Assembly: GCF_021117405.1 (NCBI RefSeq)
Contig: NZ_CP088251.1
Span: 1 to 64,000 of the forward strand
Source of the DNA: Frateuria edaphi
Lineage (GTDB): Bacteria > Pseudomonadota > Gammaproteobacteria > Xanthomonadales > Rhodanobacteraceae
Reading direction: 5' to 3'
DNA: 64,000 nt
Positions within the stretch are counted from its first letter, which is position 1. Each line of letters opens with the position of its first letter. Under the pieces are notes generated by a model. It was not told where the DNA came from, made no database searches, and was given only the letters and a program-made list of their open reading frames with translations. Of the stretch, positions 27,240 to 36,856 are shown piece by piece. Position numbers and translations under genes: made by a program.

Positions 27240-28355
27240 ATGAGTGACACGGATGCACTTCGCGCCTGGCTGATCCTGCTGCGCACCCCCGGCCTTGGCC
27301 TGGCCATGCTGCGCGAGCGGCTGGCGGCCGATCGCGACATCGTCGCCGTGCTGGCCCACTTGCGCGGTTCGCCCACCCGCCTGGGCGAGGCCGCCAGCGC
27401 GTGGCTACGGCGCCCGGACGAGGCGCGCCTGGCCGAGGACCTGGCCTGGCTCGACGCACCCGGCCATCGGCTGCTGTGCTGCACGGACGCGGACTTTCCC
27501 TCGCTGCTGGAACATATCCCGCAACCACCGGCGGCGCTGTTCGTCGAGGGCGATGCGGCCCTGCTCCTGCACCCGCAGGTCGCCATCGTCGGCGCGCGTG
27601 GCGCCACACCCGGCGGGCTGGCGCATGCGCGCCGCTTCGCCACGGCATTGGCGCAGGCCGGTTTCGTGATCACCAGCGGCATGGCCGATGGCGTCGATGG
27701 CGCCGCGCATGCCGCCGCGCTGGCGGCCGGTGCGTCGACCATCGCGGTAATCGGCACCGGCCCCGACCTCGTTTACCCGCGCAAGCACCAGGCCCTGGCC
27801 CAGGCGGTCGGGAGCCGGGGCGCCCTGGTAAGCGAGTTCCCGCCCGGCACAGCGCCGCGGGCGGACCATTTCCCGCGCCGCAACCGCCTGATCGCGGGGC
27901 TGTCGCTGGGCACGCTGGTGATCGAGGCGGGGCTGAAGTCCGGGTCGCTGATCACCGCGCGGCTGGCAGGGGAACAGGGCCGCGAGGTGTTCGCCCTGCC
28001 AGGCTCCGTGCACAACCCGCTGGCGCGCGGCTGTCACCGGTTGATCCGCGAGGGCGTGCGGCTGGTCGAGGAACCGGCCGAGCTGATCGAGGTGCTGGCG
28101 CCGGCGGCACGTGCGCTGGGTGTGGAACTGGCGACACGGCTGGCCGAGAGTCCGGCGGCGGCGTCCGCGACGTCGCCAGCGGACCCGGAACACCAGCGCC
28201 TGCGTCAGGCCCTGGGCCACGATCCGGCCACGCTGGACGAGCTGGCGACCCGTACCGGCCTGCCGTTGGCCGCGCTGTCCTCCACGCTGCTGATGCTGGA
28301 GCTGGATGGCCAGGTCGAAAGCCTTCCCGGCAATCGGTACCAGTGCGTCTCCTGA
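27240..28355 (+). CDS. dprA: DNA-processing protein DprA (Smf)
   Basis: A 371-residue protein. It has an N-terminal helical SAM-like domain (RAWLILLRTPGLG). The Rossmann-like ssDNA-binding core follows with VAIVGARGATPGG, ITSGMADGVDGAAHAAAL, IAVIGTGPDLVYPRKH, FPPGTAPRADHFPRRNRLIAGLS and EAGLKSGSLITARLA. The C-terminal winged-helix domain ends SLPGNRYQCVS. It loads RecA on incoming single-stranded DNA during natural transformation. ATG 27240 was chosen over an in-frame upstream ATG inside the terminator region because it gives the usual N-terminus. Confidence 0.95.
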   Translation: MSDTDALRAWLILLRTPGLGLAMLRERLAADRDIVAVLAHLRGSPTRLGEAASAWLRRPDEARLAEDLAWLDAPGHRLLCCTDADFPSLLEHIPQPPAALFVEGDAALLLHPQVAIVGARGATPGGLAHARRFATALAQAGFVITSGMADGVDGAAHAAALAAGASTIAVIGTGPDLVYPRKHQALAQAVGSRGALVSEFPPGTAPRADHFPRRNRLIAGLSLGTLVIEAGLKSGSLITARLAGEQGREVFALPGSVHNPLARGCHRLIREGVRLVEEPAELIEVLAPAARALGVELATRLAESPAAASATSPADPEHQRLRQALGHDPATLDELATRTGLPLAALSSTLLMLELDGQVESLPGNRYQCVS

Positions 28356-28517
28356 CCCGCGGGCACCGATCGCGCGGGCGGGCTCTACTGTGGGAAATGG
28401 CGCCACATCGCGGTTTCACGCGATCCGGCTTGACAGTTCCGGCGAGCGCATGGCTCAACTAATAAAGAGTGTGCCCGCCGACCGGCGGCACGGAACGTTC
28501 CCGGAACCCCCCGCCCC

Positions 28518-30998
28518 ATGGCCAAAAACCTCCTCATCGTCGAGTCGCCCGCCAAGGCCAAGACGATCAACAAATACCTCGGTACGGACTTCCAGGTCCT
28601 GGCCTCCTACGGCCACGTGCGTGACCTGAAGCCCAAGGAGGGCGCGGTCGATCCGGACAACGGCTTCGCGATGAAGTACGAAGTCATCGAGCGCAACGAA
28701 AAACACGTCGACGCGATCGCCAAGGCGGCCAAGGCGGCCGACGACATTTACCTCGCGACCGACTTGGATCGCGAAGGCGAGGCGATCTCCTGGCACATCA
28801 GCGAGATCCTCAAGGAGCGCGGCCTGACCGAAGGCAAGCGCATGCACCGGGTGGTGTTCTCCGAGATCACGCCCAAGGCGATCAAGGCGGCGGTCGCCGC
28901 GCCGCGCGACCTTTCGTACGACATGGTCGATGCCCAGCAGGCGCGTCGCGCGCTGGACTACCTGGTCGGCTTCAACCTCTCGCCGGTGCTGTGGCGCAAG
29001 GTGCAGCGCGGCCTTTCCGCCGGCCGCGTGCAGAGTCCGGCGCTGCGCATGATCGTCGAGCGCGAGGAGGAGATCGAGGCCTTCGTCGCTCGCGAGTACT
29101 GGACCGTCGAGGCGAAGCTCAAGCACGCCGACGGCGACTTCGGCGCGCGCCTGACCCGGCTCAACGGCAAGAAGTTCGAGCAGTTCGACCTCACAAACGA
29201 GGCCGATGCGATGGCTGCCCGCGGCGCGCTCAAGGACGCCGCGCACGGCCGCCTGACCGTCAGCGAGGTGACCTCCAAGGAGCGCAAGCGCCGCCCGGCA
29301 CCGCCATTCACCACCTCCACGCTGCAGCAGGAAGCCGCACGCAAGCTCGGCTTCTCCACCAGCCGCACGATGAAGGTCGCCCAGGGTTTGTACGAGGGCG
29401 TGGGCCTGGGCAGCGAGGGTAACGTCGGCCTGATCACCTACATGCGTACCGACTCCACGGCGCTCTCCAGCGAGGCGACCGACGAGCTGCGCGCGCTGAT
29501 CGCACGCGACTTCGGCAACGGTGCGCTGCCCGACGGCGTACAGGTCTACCGCACCAAGTCCAAGAACGCACAGGAGGCGCATGAGGCGGTCCGTCCGACT
29601 TCCGCGATGCGCACGCCGCGCCAGGTCGCCGCGTTCCTCAACGACGAGCAGCGCAAGCTGTACGAGCTGATCTGGAAGCGCACCGTCGCCTGCCAGATGA
29701 TCCACGCGACGCTCAATACCGTGTCGGTAGATTTCGATCTGCCCCATGCCGCCGGCGGTCCCGCCGCGTTCCGCGCCACCGGCACCACCGTGGTCGATCC
29801 GGGCTTCCTGGCGGTGTACGAGGAAGGCCGCGACCAGAAGAGCGCCGAGGACGATGACGAAGCCCGCCGCCTGCCGCGCCTTTCCAAGGGCGAGCAGGTC
29901 GCGCTTTCCGACATCCTGGCCGACCAGCACTTCACCGAGCCGCCGCCGCGCTATTCCGAAGCCAGCCTGGTCAAGGCGCTGGAGGAATACGGCATCGGCC
30001 GACCGTCGACCTACGCCAGCATCATCCAGGTGCTGCAGAACCGCGAATACGTGTTCCTGGAGAACCGCCGCTTCAAGCCGACCGACGTCGGCCGCGCGGT
30101 GGGCAAGTTCCTCACCCAGCACTTCAACCAGTACGTCGACTACGACTTCACCGCCAAGCTCGAGGACGAGCTGGATGCGGTCAGTCGCGGCGAGGAAGCG
30201 TGGGTGCCGCTGATGGAGCGCTTCTGGCAGCCGTTCAAGACCCAGGTCGAGGAAAAGACCGAGTCGGTCGATCGCAGCGAGGCCACCGGCGCCCGCGAGC
30301 TGGGCATCGATCCGAAGAGCGGCAAGCCGGTTTCCGTGCGCCTTGGCCGCTACGGGCCGTACGCGCAGATCGGCGACAAGGACACCGACGAGAAGCTGCA
30401 GTTCGCGAGCCTGCGCCCCGGCCAGAGCATGCACACCATCACGCTCGAGGAGGCGATGGAACTGTTCAAGCTGCCGCGCCAGCTCGGACAATCCGAAAGC
30501 GGCGAAGAAGTGAGCGTGGGCATCGGTCGCTTCGGCCCGTTCGTGAAGCAGGGCAGCACCTACGCCTCGCTCAAGGCGGAAGACGACCCGTACACGATCG
30601 AGTTGCCGCGCGCGCTGCAGATCGTGAGCGAGAAGCTGGAGATGCTCGCCAACCGCGTGATCACCGACTTCGGCAATGGCGTGCAGGTGCTCAACGGCCG
30701 CTACGGGGCGTACATCACCGACGGCGAAAAGAACGCCCGCATCCCCAAGGACACCGAGCCAAAGGACCTGACCGAGGCGCAATGCCTGGAGCTGCTGGCG
30801 GCCGCGCCGGTCAAGAAGGGCCGCTTCGCACGCAAGAGCGCCACCAAACAGGCGGCTGCGAAGAAGGCCGCGCCGAAAAAGGCGGCCGCCAAGAAAGCGC
30901 CGGCGAAGAAGACCGCTGCCAAGAAGGCACCCGCCAGGAAGACGGCCAAGAAGGCCGCCACCAAAAAGGCGGCCGCGAAAAAGACCACCGACGCCTGA
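28518..30998 (+). CDS. topA: DNA topoisomerase I with lysine-rich tail
   Basis: An 826-residue type IA topoisomerase. The TOPRIM domain spans about 1-115 (LLIVESPAKAKTI, ATDLDREGEAISWH). The active-site Tyr is Tyr308 in TYMRTDST. YGIGRPSTYASII and further core motifs follow. The C-terminal region has topo-C-type repeats (VRLGRYGPYAQIG, VGIGRFGPFVKQG, LNGRYGAYITDG) and ends in a roughly 50-residue Lys/Ala/Pro tail resembling histone H1. I find no Cys-x-x-Cys zinc ribbons, unlike E. coli TopA. It relaxes negative supercoils. It is preceded by a 162-base gap where relatives often carry smg. Confidence 0.97.
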   Translation: MAKNLLIVESPAKAKTINKYLGTDFQVLASYGHVRDLKPKEGAVDPDNGFAMKYEVIERNEKHVDAIAKAAKAADDIYLATDLDREGEAISWHISEILKERGLTEGKRMHRVVFSEITPKAIKAAVAAPRDLSYDMVDAQQARRALDYLVGFNLSPVLWRKVQRGLSAGRVQSPALRMIVEREEEIEAFVAREYWTVEAKLKHADGDFGARLTRLNGKKFEQFDLTNEADAMAARGALKDAAHGRLTVSEVTSKERKRRPAPPFTTSTLQQEAARKLGFSTSRTMKVAQGLYEGVGLGSEGNVGLITYMRTDSTALSSEATDELRALIARDFGNGALPDGVQVYRTKSKNAQEAHEAVRPTSAMRTPRQVAAFLNDEQRKLYELIWKRTVACQMIHATLNTVSVDFDLPHAAGGPAAFRATGTTVVDPGFLAVYEEGRDQKSAEDDDEARRLPRLSKGEQVALSDILADQHFTEPPPRYSEASLVKALEEYGIGRPSTYASIIQVLQNREYVFLENRRFKPTDVGRAVGKFLTQHFNQYVDYDFTAKLEDELDAVSRGEEAWVPLMERFWQPFKTQVEEKTESVDRSEATGARELGIDPKSGKPVSVRLGRYGPYAQIGDKDTDEKLQFASLRPGQSMHTITLEEAMELFKLPRQLGQSESGEEVSVGIGRFGPFVKQGSTYASLKAEDDPYTIELPRALQIVSEKLEMLANRVITDFGNGVQVLNGRYGAYITDGEKNARIPKDTEPKDLTEAQCLELLAAAPVKKGRFARKSATKQAAAKKAAPKKAAAKKAPAKKTAAKKAPARKTAKKAATKKAAAKKTTDA

Positions 30999-31000
30999 CC

Positions 31001-31573
31001 ATGACGGCGTGTTTCACCCTGGCCGAATGCGACGCTGCCGCCGCGCTGATGCGGCGCGGCGGCGTCCTGGCCTACCCGACCGAGGCGGTCTACGGCCTGG
31101 GCTGCGATCCGCGCGACCAGGATGCCTTCGAACGGCTGTTCGCGCTCAAGCAGCGACCGCCCACCCAGGGCGTGTTGCTGATCGCCGCCGACTTCAGCCA
31201 GGTCGAGCGCTACATCGACCGGGCCCGGGTGCCGGCCGACGTCATGGCGCAGGTGAAGGCCAGCTGGCCCGGGCCGAACACGTGGATCTTCCCCCGCACC
31301 GCGGAAGTGCCGCCCTGGGTGGCCGGCGCGCATGCGGGCATCGCCCTGCGCGTCACCGCCCATGCACCCGCCGCCGCGTTGTGCCGCGCCTGGGGCGGCG
31401 CGCTGGTATCGACCAGCGCCAACCCGCACGGCTCGCCGCCCGCGCGAAGCGCGCAGCAGGTGCTCGATTACTTCGGTGATGCGCTCGACGGCGTGCTCGA
31501 TGCCCCGCTCGGCGGCCAGGAACGTCCCACGGTGATCCGCGATGCCCTCACCGGCGCTATCATCCGGGCCTGA
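31001..31573 (+). CDS. tsaC: Threonylcarbamoyl-AMP synthase
   Basis: A 190-residue YrdC-type protein. It contains GGVLAYPTEAVYGLGCDP, here the ATP/threonine site YPTEAVYGLGCD, followed by the basic KQRPPTQGVLLI. Later come SWPGPNTWIFP and VSTSANPHGSPP, all hallmarks of TsaC. It makes threonylcarbamoyl-AMP for the t6A modification of ANN-decoding tRNAs. It lies 2 bases after the topA stop, an order common in gammaproteobacteria, and is probably co-transcribed. Confidence 0.94.
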   Translation: MTACFTLAECDAAAALMRRGGVLAYPTEAVYGLGCDPRDQDAFERLFALKQRPPTQGVLLIAADFSQVERYIDRARVPADVMAQVKASWPGPNTWIFPRTAEVPPWVAGAHAGIALRVTAHAPAAALCRAWGGALVSTSANPHGSPPARSAQQVLDYFGDALDGVLDAPLGGQERPTVIRDALTGAIIRA

Positions 31574-31708
31574 GCGTCCAGGGGGCGCCCCGGGGTCGAT
31601 GGAAGCCCCGCGGCGGGACAGCAACACACGCGCGCTTCACGCCGGCTTGCAACGGCCGGTTGCCATGCTGTGTGTGTCTGGCGCATGGCGAACTGGGAGA
31701 TAAGCGGC

Positions 31709-33091
31709 TTGGCCATCGTTTACGACACGTTCCAGCGCGAGGCGCCGCAGCGCCTGGCGCTGCTGCATGCAGACACGCCCGCGCGCGTGCTGGCATGGCG
31801 CGATGGCGCACCGGTCAGCGCGGCGCAGTTCCTGGCCCACGTGCGCCAGGTCGCCGCCACGTTGCCGGGCGCCGGCGCGGCGGTGAACCTGTGCGAAGAC
31901 CGCTACGCCTTCCTGCTCGCCTTCTGCGCCATCGTGCTGCGCGGCCAGACCAACTTGCTGCCTTCCTCGCGCGCCCCGCAGGCGGTCGACGAGGTGATGG
32001 CGGCGCATCCGGGTTGCTACGCGCTGGGCGAGCAGGTGCTCGATCCGGCACCGGTCGGGTACCACCGGTTGCCGGCATTGTCGGCCCCGCCGCTGGAGGA
32101 GGAGGTCGAGAGCTGGCCGCAGATCCCGGCGGATCAGGTGGTGGCGATCGGCTACACCTCCGGTTCCACCGGGGTGCCCAGCGCCAACCTCAAGACCTGG
32201 CGCAGCTTCCACGCCAGCAACGCGGGTAACCTGTCGATGCTGCGCGTGGCGGTCGGCGACAGCTTCGGGGTGATCGCCACGGTGCCGCCGCAACACATGT
32301 ACGGCATGGAGATGAGCGTGGTGCTGCCGCTGCTGGGCGGCATCGGTGTGCACGCGGGACGGCCGTTCTTTCCCGCCGACGTCGCCGCAGCACTCGCCGA
32401 CGTGCCCGAGCCGCGCGTGCTGGTGACCACCCCGGTTCACCTGCGTGCGCTGGTCGACTCGGGCATCGCGCTGCCGCCGCTGTCGGCGATGGTGTCGGCC
32501 ACCGCGCCGATGCCGACCGAACTGGCGCAGGCGGCCGAGGAGCGCTTCGGCGCACCGCTGCTGGAAGTGTTCGGTTCCACGGAAACCTGCGTGTTCGCCA
32601 GCCGGCGCACGACCCGCGAGGCGGACTGGACCCTGTATCCGGACGTCCATCTCCACCCGCAGCCCGACGGCACCCAGGTGGACGCGCCGCAGCTGGACGC
32701 ACCGCGGCTGCTGGCCGACATCGTCAGCCTGTCGGCGGACGGCCGTGCCTTCCGCCTGCGCGGGCGTCAGGCCGACATGCTGGAAATCGCCGGCAAGCGT
32801 GCGTCGCTGGGTGACCTGACCCGCCGTCTGCTAGCCATTCCCGGCGTCCAGGACGGTGTGGTGTTCCAGCTCGACGGCGGCGACACGCTCGGCGTGCACC
32901 GCATCGCCGCGCTGGCGGTGGCGCCGGAACTGGACGAGCACGCGATCCTCGACATCCTGCGCCGGGGGATCGACCCGGTATTCCTGCCGCGTCCGTTGCT
33001 GAAGGTCGCTGCCCTGCCGCGCAACGAGACCGGCAAGCTGCCGCGCGCGGCGCTGCTGGAGCTGCTCGACCGCCACCACACGCATCCGTAG
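31709..33091 (+). CDS. AMP-binding (acyl/aryl-adenylate) ligase, ApeH/XanA-like candidate
   Basis: A single-domain adenylate-forming enzyme of about 460 residues. The phosphate-binding loop is IGYTSGSTGVPSANLKTW. VEVFGSTE-like LEVFGSTETC is the A5 motif, and FRLRGRQADMLEIAGKR is the A7-A8 hinge. The C-terminal catalytic Lys lies in PRNETGKLPR. The substrate (fatty acid, hydroxybenzoate or other) is not readable. Aryl-polyene pathways use such a ligase to charge the aromatic starter, and the xan-like cluster at 56-63 kb has none of its own, so a link is plausible. TTG 31709 has a GGGAGA site 8 bases upstream; ATGs at 31685 and 31670 lack one. Confidence 0.85.
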   Translation: MAIVYDTFQREAPQRLALLHADTPARVLAWRDGAPVSAAQFLAHVRQVAATLPGAGAAVNLCEDRYAFLLAFCAIVLRGQTNLLPSSRAPQAVDEVMAAHPGCYALGEQVLDPAPVGYHRLPALSAPPLEEEVESWPQIPADQVVAIGYTSGSTGVPSANLKTWRSFHASNAGNLSMLRVAVGDSFGVIATVPPQHMYGMEMSVVLPLLGGIGVHAGRPFFPADVAAALADVPEPRVLVTTPVHLRALVDSGIALPPLSAMVSATAPMPTELAQAAEERFGAPLLEVFGSTETCVFASRRTTREADWTLYPDVHLHPQPDGTQVDAPQLDAPRLLADIVSLSADGRAFRLRGRQADMLEIAGKRASLGDLTRRLLAIPGVQDGVVFQLDGGDTLGVHRIAALAVAPELDEHAILDILRRGIDPVFLPRPLLKVAALPRNETGKLPRAALLELLDRHHTHP

Positions 33092-33219
33092 GGCGCCTTC
33101 AGCCCGCCGTCCGGCACCAAGGCGGTGCGCTTGGCCCATCCTGCGTTCCAAAGCACCGTGCCGGCACCGCTACAATGCGCGCCTGCGCCGCGGGGCGCGC
33201 GACAGGCTTCGGAGAGCGC

Positions 33220-34506
33220 ATGAAGGTTCTGGTGATCGGCAGCGGCGGGCGCGAGCATGCACTGGCGTGGAAGCTCAAGCAGTCGCCGCGGGTCAGCGAG
33301 GTGATCGTCGCTCCCGGCAACGCCGGCACCGCGCGCGAGCGTGGCGTGCGCAATGCCGACGTGGCGATGAACGACCTCGACGGCCTGCTCAAGCTGGCCA
33401 AGGCCGAGAAGGTCGAGCTCACCGTGGTCGGTCCCGAGGTGCCGCTGGTGGCCGGCGTGGTCGACCGCTTCCGTGCCGCCGGCCTGCGCATCTTCGGACC
33501 ACGTGCGGTCGCTGCCCAGCTGGAAGGCTCCAAGGCCTTCGCCAAGGACTTCCTGCTCCGCCACAACATTCCGACCGCGCGCTACGCGGTGTTCAACGAA
33601 CTCGACGCTGCGCTCGCCTACGTGCGCCAGCAGGGTGCGCCGATCGTGATCAAGGCCGACGGTCTGGCCGCCGGCAAGGGCGTGGTCGTGGCGCTGACCC
33701 TCGCCGACGCCGAGCAGGCGCTGCACGACATGCTCGGTGGCCACGTCTTCGGCAACGCTTCCGCGCGCGTGGTGATCGAGGAATTCCTCGACGGCGAGGA
33801 AGCGAGCTACATCGTGATGAGCGACGGCAGCCACGCGCTGCCGATGGCCTCCAGCCAGGACCACAAGCGCCGCGACGAGGGCGACCTCGGCCCGAACACC
33901 GGTGGCATGGGCGCCTACTCGCCGGCGCCGGTGGTCAACGCCGCGGTCGAGCAGCGCATCCTCAAGGAAGTGATCGAGCCGACCCTGCGCGGCATGGCCG
34001 CCGAGGGCGCGCCGTTCATCGGCTTCCTCTATGCGGGCCTGATGATCGACAAATCCGGCGCGCCCAAGGTGATCGAATTCAACGTGCGCTTCGGCGATCC
34101 GGAAACCCAACCGATCATGCTGCGCCTGAAGTCCGACCTGATCGAGCTGATCGAGGCCGCGCTGGACGGCGAGCTGCACCACACCCGCGCGCAGTGGGAC
34201 AGCCGTCCCTCGATCGGCGTGGTGGTGGCGGCCGAGGGCTATCCCGGCCGCGTGCGCAGTGGCGACCCGATCGGCGGGCTCGATGGCGCCTTCGATCCCA
34301 CGGTGAAGGTGTTCCATGCCGGTACGAAACTCGACGAGCAGGGCCGCGCCGCCACCGCCGGGGGACGCGTGCTGACCGTCTGCGCGCTGGGAAGCGATCT
34401 TGCCGCTGCACGTGAACACGCCTACGAGGCGGTTTCCAAGATCCATTTCAACGGCGCGTTCTGCCGGCGCGACATCGCGCACCGGGCGCTGCGGCGCGGG
34501 ACCTGA
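33220..34506 (+). CDS. purD: Phosphoribosylamine-glycine ligase
   Basis: A 428-residue ATP-grasp enzyme of purine synthesis. It has the N-terminal [19 protein letters not shown], cut here to [13 protein letters not shown]. Next come [18 protein letters not shown] and the ATP-grasp block [11 protein letters not shown]. The signature [11 protein letters not shown] lies near the end of the central domain. It joins glycine to phosphoribosylamine. ATG 33220 follows GGAGA at a good distance. purH is not in the window, so it seems to be a single gene, followed 6 bases later by a membrane protein gene. Confidence 0.96.
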   Translation: MKVLVIGSGGREHALAWKLKQSPRVSEVIVAPGNAGTARERGVRNADVAMNDLDGLLKLAKAEKVELTVVGPEVPLVAGVVDRFRAAGLRIFGPRAVAAQLEGSKAFAKDFLLRHNIPTARYAVFNELDAALAYVRQQGAPIVIKADGLAAGKGVVVALTLADAEQALHDMLGGHVFGNASARVVIEEFLDGEEASYIVMSDGSHALPMASSQDHKRRDEGDLGPNTGGMGAYSPAPVVNAAVEQRILKEVIEPTLRGMAAEGAPFIGFLYAGLMIDKSGAPKVIEFNVRFGDPETQPIMLRLKSDLIELIEAALDGELHHTRAQWDSRPSIGVVVAAEGYPGRVRSGDPIGGLDGAFDPTVKVFHAGTKLDEQGRAATAGGRVLTVCALGSDLAAAREHAYEAVSKIHFNGAFCRRDIAHRALRRGT

Positions 34507-34512
34507 CGGGCG

Positions 34513-36180
34513 GTGGCCGTGCGTCACGGCCGCGCGCTGGCCATCGCCGGCGCGGTCCTGGGGCTGGTCTATGCGCTGGTAGCGGTCGGCGGCATGCTCC
34601 TGCTGTCGCCGCGCGTGCCCTACGCCGATCCCTGGCGCTTCTATGCGCACCTGCTGGCGACGCCCTGGCCGGGCAATGTGCTGACGGTCGACAACGGCCA
34701 TCCGGAAGTCCTGCCCAACCTGCTGCGCCTGTTCGAACTTCAGGTGCTCGGCGGCGGCCAGTGGTTGCAGATCCTTGTCGGCCTGTCGTTGCTGGCCGGT
34801 TGTTGCCTGCTGTGGGTCCGCGCCGCTCCCGGCGATGGCGAGCGGTACGAACCGTCGGCGCGCACGGGTTGGTGGCTTTGCGGCGCGCTCATGCTGCTGT
34901 GGTTCGGCAACGGCCGCACGCTGGCGCACGCTAACGAATCGGTGCATGCATACCTGGTGATGGCCTGCCTGTTCGGCGGCGTGCTGCTTGTCGCCCGTCC
35001 CGGTGCCGCACGGTTGGTGCTGGCGTTGGCACTTGGACTGGTCGCCACGCTTTCCTTCGGTACCGGCGCGGCGGTGTTCGGCGCCCTGCTGATCACGCTG
35101 TGCCTGCGTGGCGCCCGCGGGCAGGAACTGCTGGCCTGGCTCGGGGCGACGGCGCTCGCGCTGGCCTGCTACTTCGCGCTGCCGCGTACCGGTGGCGACA
35201 TGCCTGCCTTGGCGATCGAGCCGGGTTGGCAGGCGAGCGTCCTGCTGCGCTGGTTGGCAGCGCCCTACCTGTATGCGATGGGCCCGTTTGCCGACGCAGC
35301 CCTGCAGGACAAGCTGCCCGCGCTTGCGCGGAGCGTATCGGCGCCGTTCGCGCAACTGTCCCTGCGGTGGTTCGGCGACGCCCGGCAGGCGGTCTGGCCG
35401 GAATTGGGCCTCGGCCTGGCGGGCATGCTCGGGCTGGGCGTGCTGAGCCTGCGTGCCTGGCGCCGGCCGTGCGCCTGGCCACGGCAGGAGCTGCTCGCGC
35501 TGGCGACGAGCTGGTTCGCGGTCGGCTGCGGGCTGCTGGTGGCGATCGCCCGCGCCAGCTACTTCCGGCAATACCCCACGCAGATCTACTCGAGCCGTTA
35601 TCTGGTGTGGTCGTCGTTGTTCTGGGGCGGCCTGCTGGCCGCGATCGTCCTGCGCCTGGCGACGCGCGGGAACCGTCGCACGGCCTGGGCGCTGCCGTTG
35701 TTGGCGGGCCTGTTCCTGTTGCCCAGTACCTGCTGGATGGTATTGCCGGCGCGGCACGCCCAGGCGATCGCCGATCGCGACGCATTGGGCGTCATCAACG
35801 GCGTGCTCGATCGCGACACCGACCACGGCGAGAACGTGCTGGACGAAATGGTCGCCGCGCGGCCCGTGCTCGCGCAGCGGCATACGGCGGTGTTCGCCTC
35901 GCGGCCGGCCCGCCTGCTCGGCACGCGGGCGCCTGCGCAGGCCATGGCCCTGCCGGTGCGTGACATTCAACTGGCGAGGGTCGACAACGCATTTCCCTGG
36001 CCGGGAGCCGACGTCCGCTTCGCCTATGCGGCTGCGGCAAGCCCGCCTCTGTTGCTGGTGGACCGCAGCGGCGAGGTGGTCGGCCTCGCCATGCCGGCCG
36101 ATAGCACGGGAACCTGGCTCGGCTCGGCCCGCGGCACGGCCGGATCCCTCTCCGGATTGCGGGTGATGGCGCCCTGGTAA
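34513..36180 (+). CDS. Multi-pass membrane protein, function unknown
   Basis: A 555-residue protein with about 10 transmembrane segments, beginning with a signal-anchor-like helix (about 8-32) and ending with a roughly 130-residue soluble C-terminal part. The layout (first loop with PYADPWRFYAHLLATPWPGN, several Trp/Arg-rich loops) resembles polyprenyl-linked glycosyltransferases of the GT-C group, but no diagnostic motif confirms this. The start is a GTG 6 bases after purD. A GC-rich hairpin lies just past the stop. I do not recognise the family. Confidence 0.65.
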   Translation: MAVRHGRALAIAGAVLGLVYALVAVGGMLLLSPRVPYADPWRFYAHLLATPWPGNVLTVDNGHPEVLPNLLRLFELQVLGGGQWLQILVGLSLLAGCCLLWVRAAPGDGERYEPSARTGWWLCGALMLLWFGNGRTLAHANESVHAYLVMACLFGGVLLVARPGAARLVLALALGLVATLSFGTGAAVFGALLITLCLRGARGQELLAWLGATALALACYFALPRTGGDMPALAIEPGWQASVLLRWLAAPYLYAMGPFADAALQDKLPALARSVSAPFAQLSLRWFGDARQAVWPELGLGLAGMLGLGVLSLRAWRRPCAWPRQELLALATSWFAVGCGLLVAIARASYFRQYPTQIYSSRYLVWSSLFWGGLLAAIVLRLATRGNRRTAWALPLLAGLFLLPSTCWMVLPARHAQAIADRDALGVINGVLDRDTDHGENVLDEMVAARPVLAQRHTAVFASRPARLLGTRAPAQAMALPVRDIQLARVDNAFPWPGADVRFAYAAAASPPLLLVDRSGEVVGLAMPADSTGTWLGSARGTAGSLSGLRVMAPW

Positions 36181-36184
36181 GACT

Positions 36185-36209
36185 CGCCGCAGGGCATCGC
36201 CGTGCGGCG
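36185..36209. terminator. Weak hairpin between convergent genes
   Basis: A 7-base perfect stem (36185-36191 with 36203-36209) with an 11-base loop lies just after the stop of the plus-strand gene and before the stop of the minus-strand one. No T-run follows on either strand, so intrinsic termination is doubtful. Confidence 0.3.
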
Positions 36210-36216
36210 ATCCCGG

Positions 36217-36636
36217 TCAGGCGGCTGCGCGGTCCGGCGCACCGGGTTCGGCGCTGCGCGCCGTGCCCGGACGCACCACCATGTAGAGCATCAGCAGCAT
36301 GCCCAGCAGCACGCCGATCGAGCCGATGCCCAGCAATGGCCCCAGCGTCGCTTCGGTCGCCTTGCCGCCATAAAGCAGGAAAAGGCCGACCAGCAGCACG
36401 GCCGCCGCGGCCTGGTGCAGCACGAACTGGGTCATGGCGAGGGCGCGTCGGGGCATGTCCAGCCACAGCCGGTGGATGATGCCGTAGACCAACGAAACCA
36501 CGAAGCCGACCATCAGCACATGGGCGTGCGTCACCAGTTGCCCGTGGTTGTGCGATGCGGCCATGTAGATGCCCAAAGCCATGCCGATCGCGGCATAGCA
36601 CAACGCCCACACCAGATATCTCCGGCTCATGTCCAT
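36217..36636 (-). CDS. Small four-helix membrane protein with His-x-His motif
   Basis: A 139-residue protein with four predicted helices (about 8-27, 38-57, 72-92, 103-123). The stretch SHNHGQLVTHAHVLMVGF at the end of helix 1 and start of helix 2, and GIIHRLWL after it, are rich in His. They recall the heme-ligand helices of heme-copper oxidases or other cytochrome-related membrane proteins, but the protein is far too short to be an oxidase subunit. Start ATG 36636 has a GAGGGGAAAA-type site. It is divergent from the MFS-PlsC gene with 220 bases between. The function is unknown. Confidence 0.7.
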   Translation of the reverse strand: MDMSRRYLVWALCYAAIGMALGIYMAASHNHGQLVTHAHVLMVGFVVSLVYGIIHRLWLDMPRRALAMTQFVLHQAAAAVLLVGLFLLYGGKATEATLGPLLGIGSIGVLLGMLLMLYMVVRPGTARSAEPGAPDRAAA

Positions 36637-36856
36637 CGTGTTTTCCCCTCTCGAAACGCAGGCGCCAGGTAGGCGGGCGCCGTGAGCGCCGTGGAAGGTT
36701 TCGTTGTAATGCGAGTGCAACGAGTCCGCCCCCCGGCGGCACCTTCCGCCGCCGACGGTATGCCCATTGGCGCGCCCTCGCAACGATGCGCCCATGGCGG
36801 CGGGCGGAGACCGGCTTTCACGCTAGGCTAGCGCCAGCTCCCAGCCCAGAACCCGC

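Noticed and set aside
32767-35970. A 1067-codon open frame on the minus strand over the AMP ligase, purD and the membrane protein gene
   Set aside because: It is rich in Gln, His, Arg and Ala with no recognisable motif and lies opposite purD, whose motifs are perfect. Long antisense frames are expected in DNA this rich in GC.
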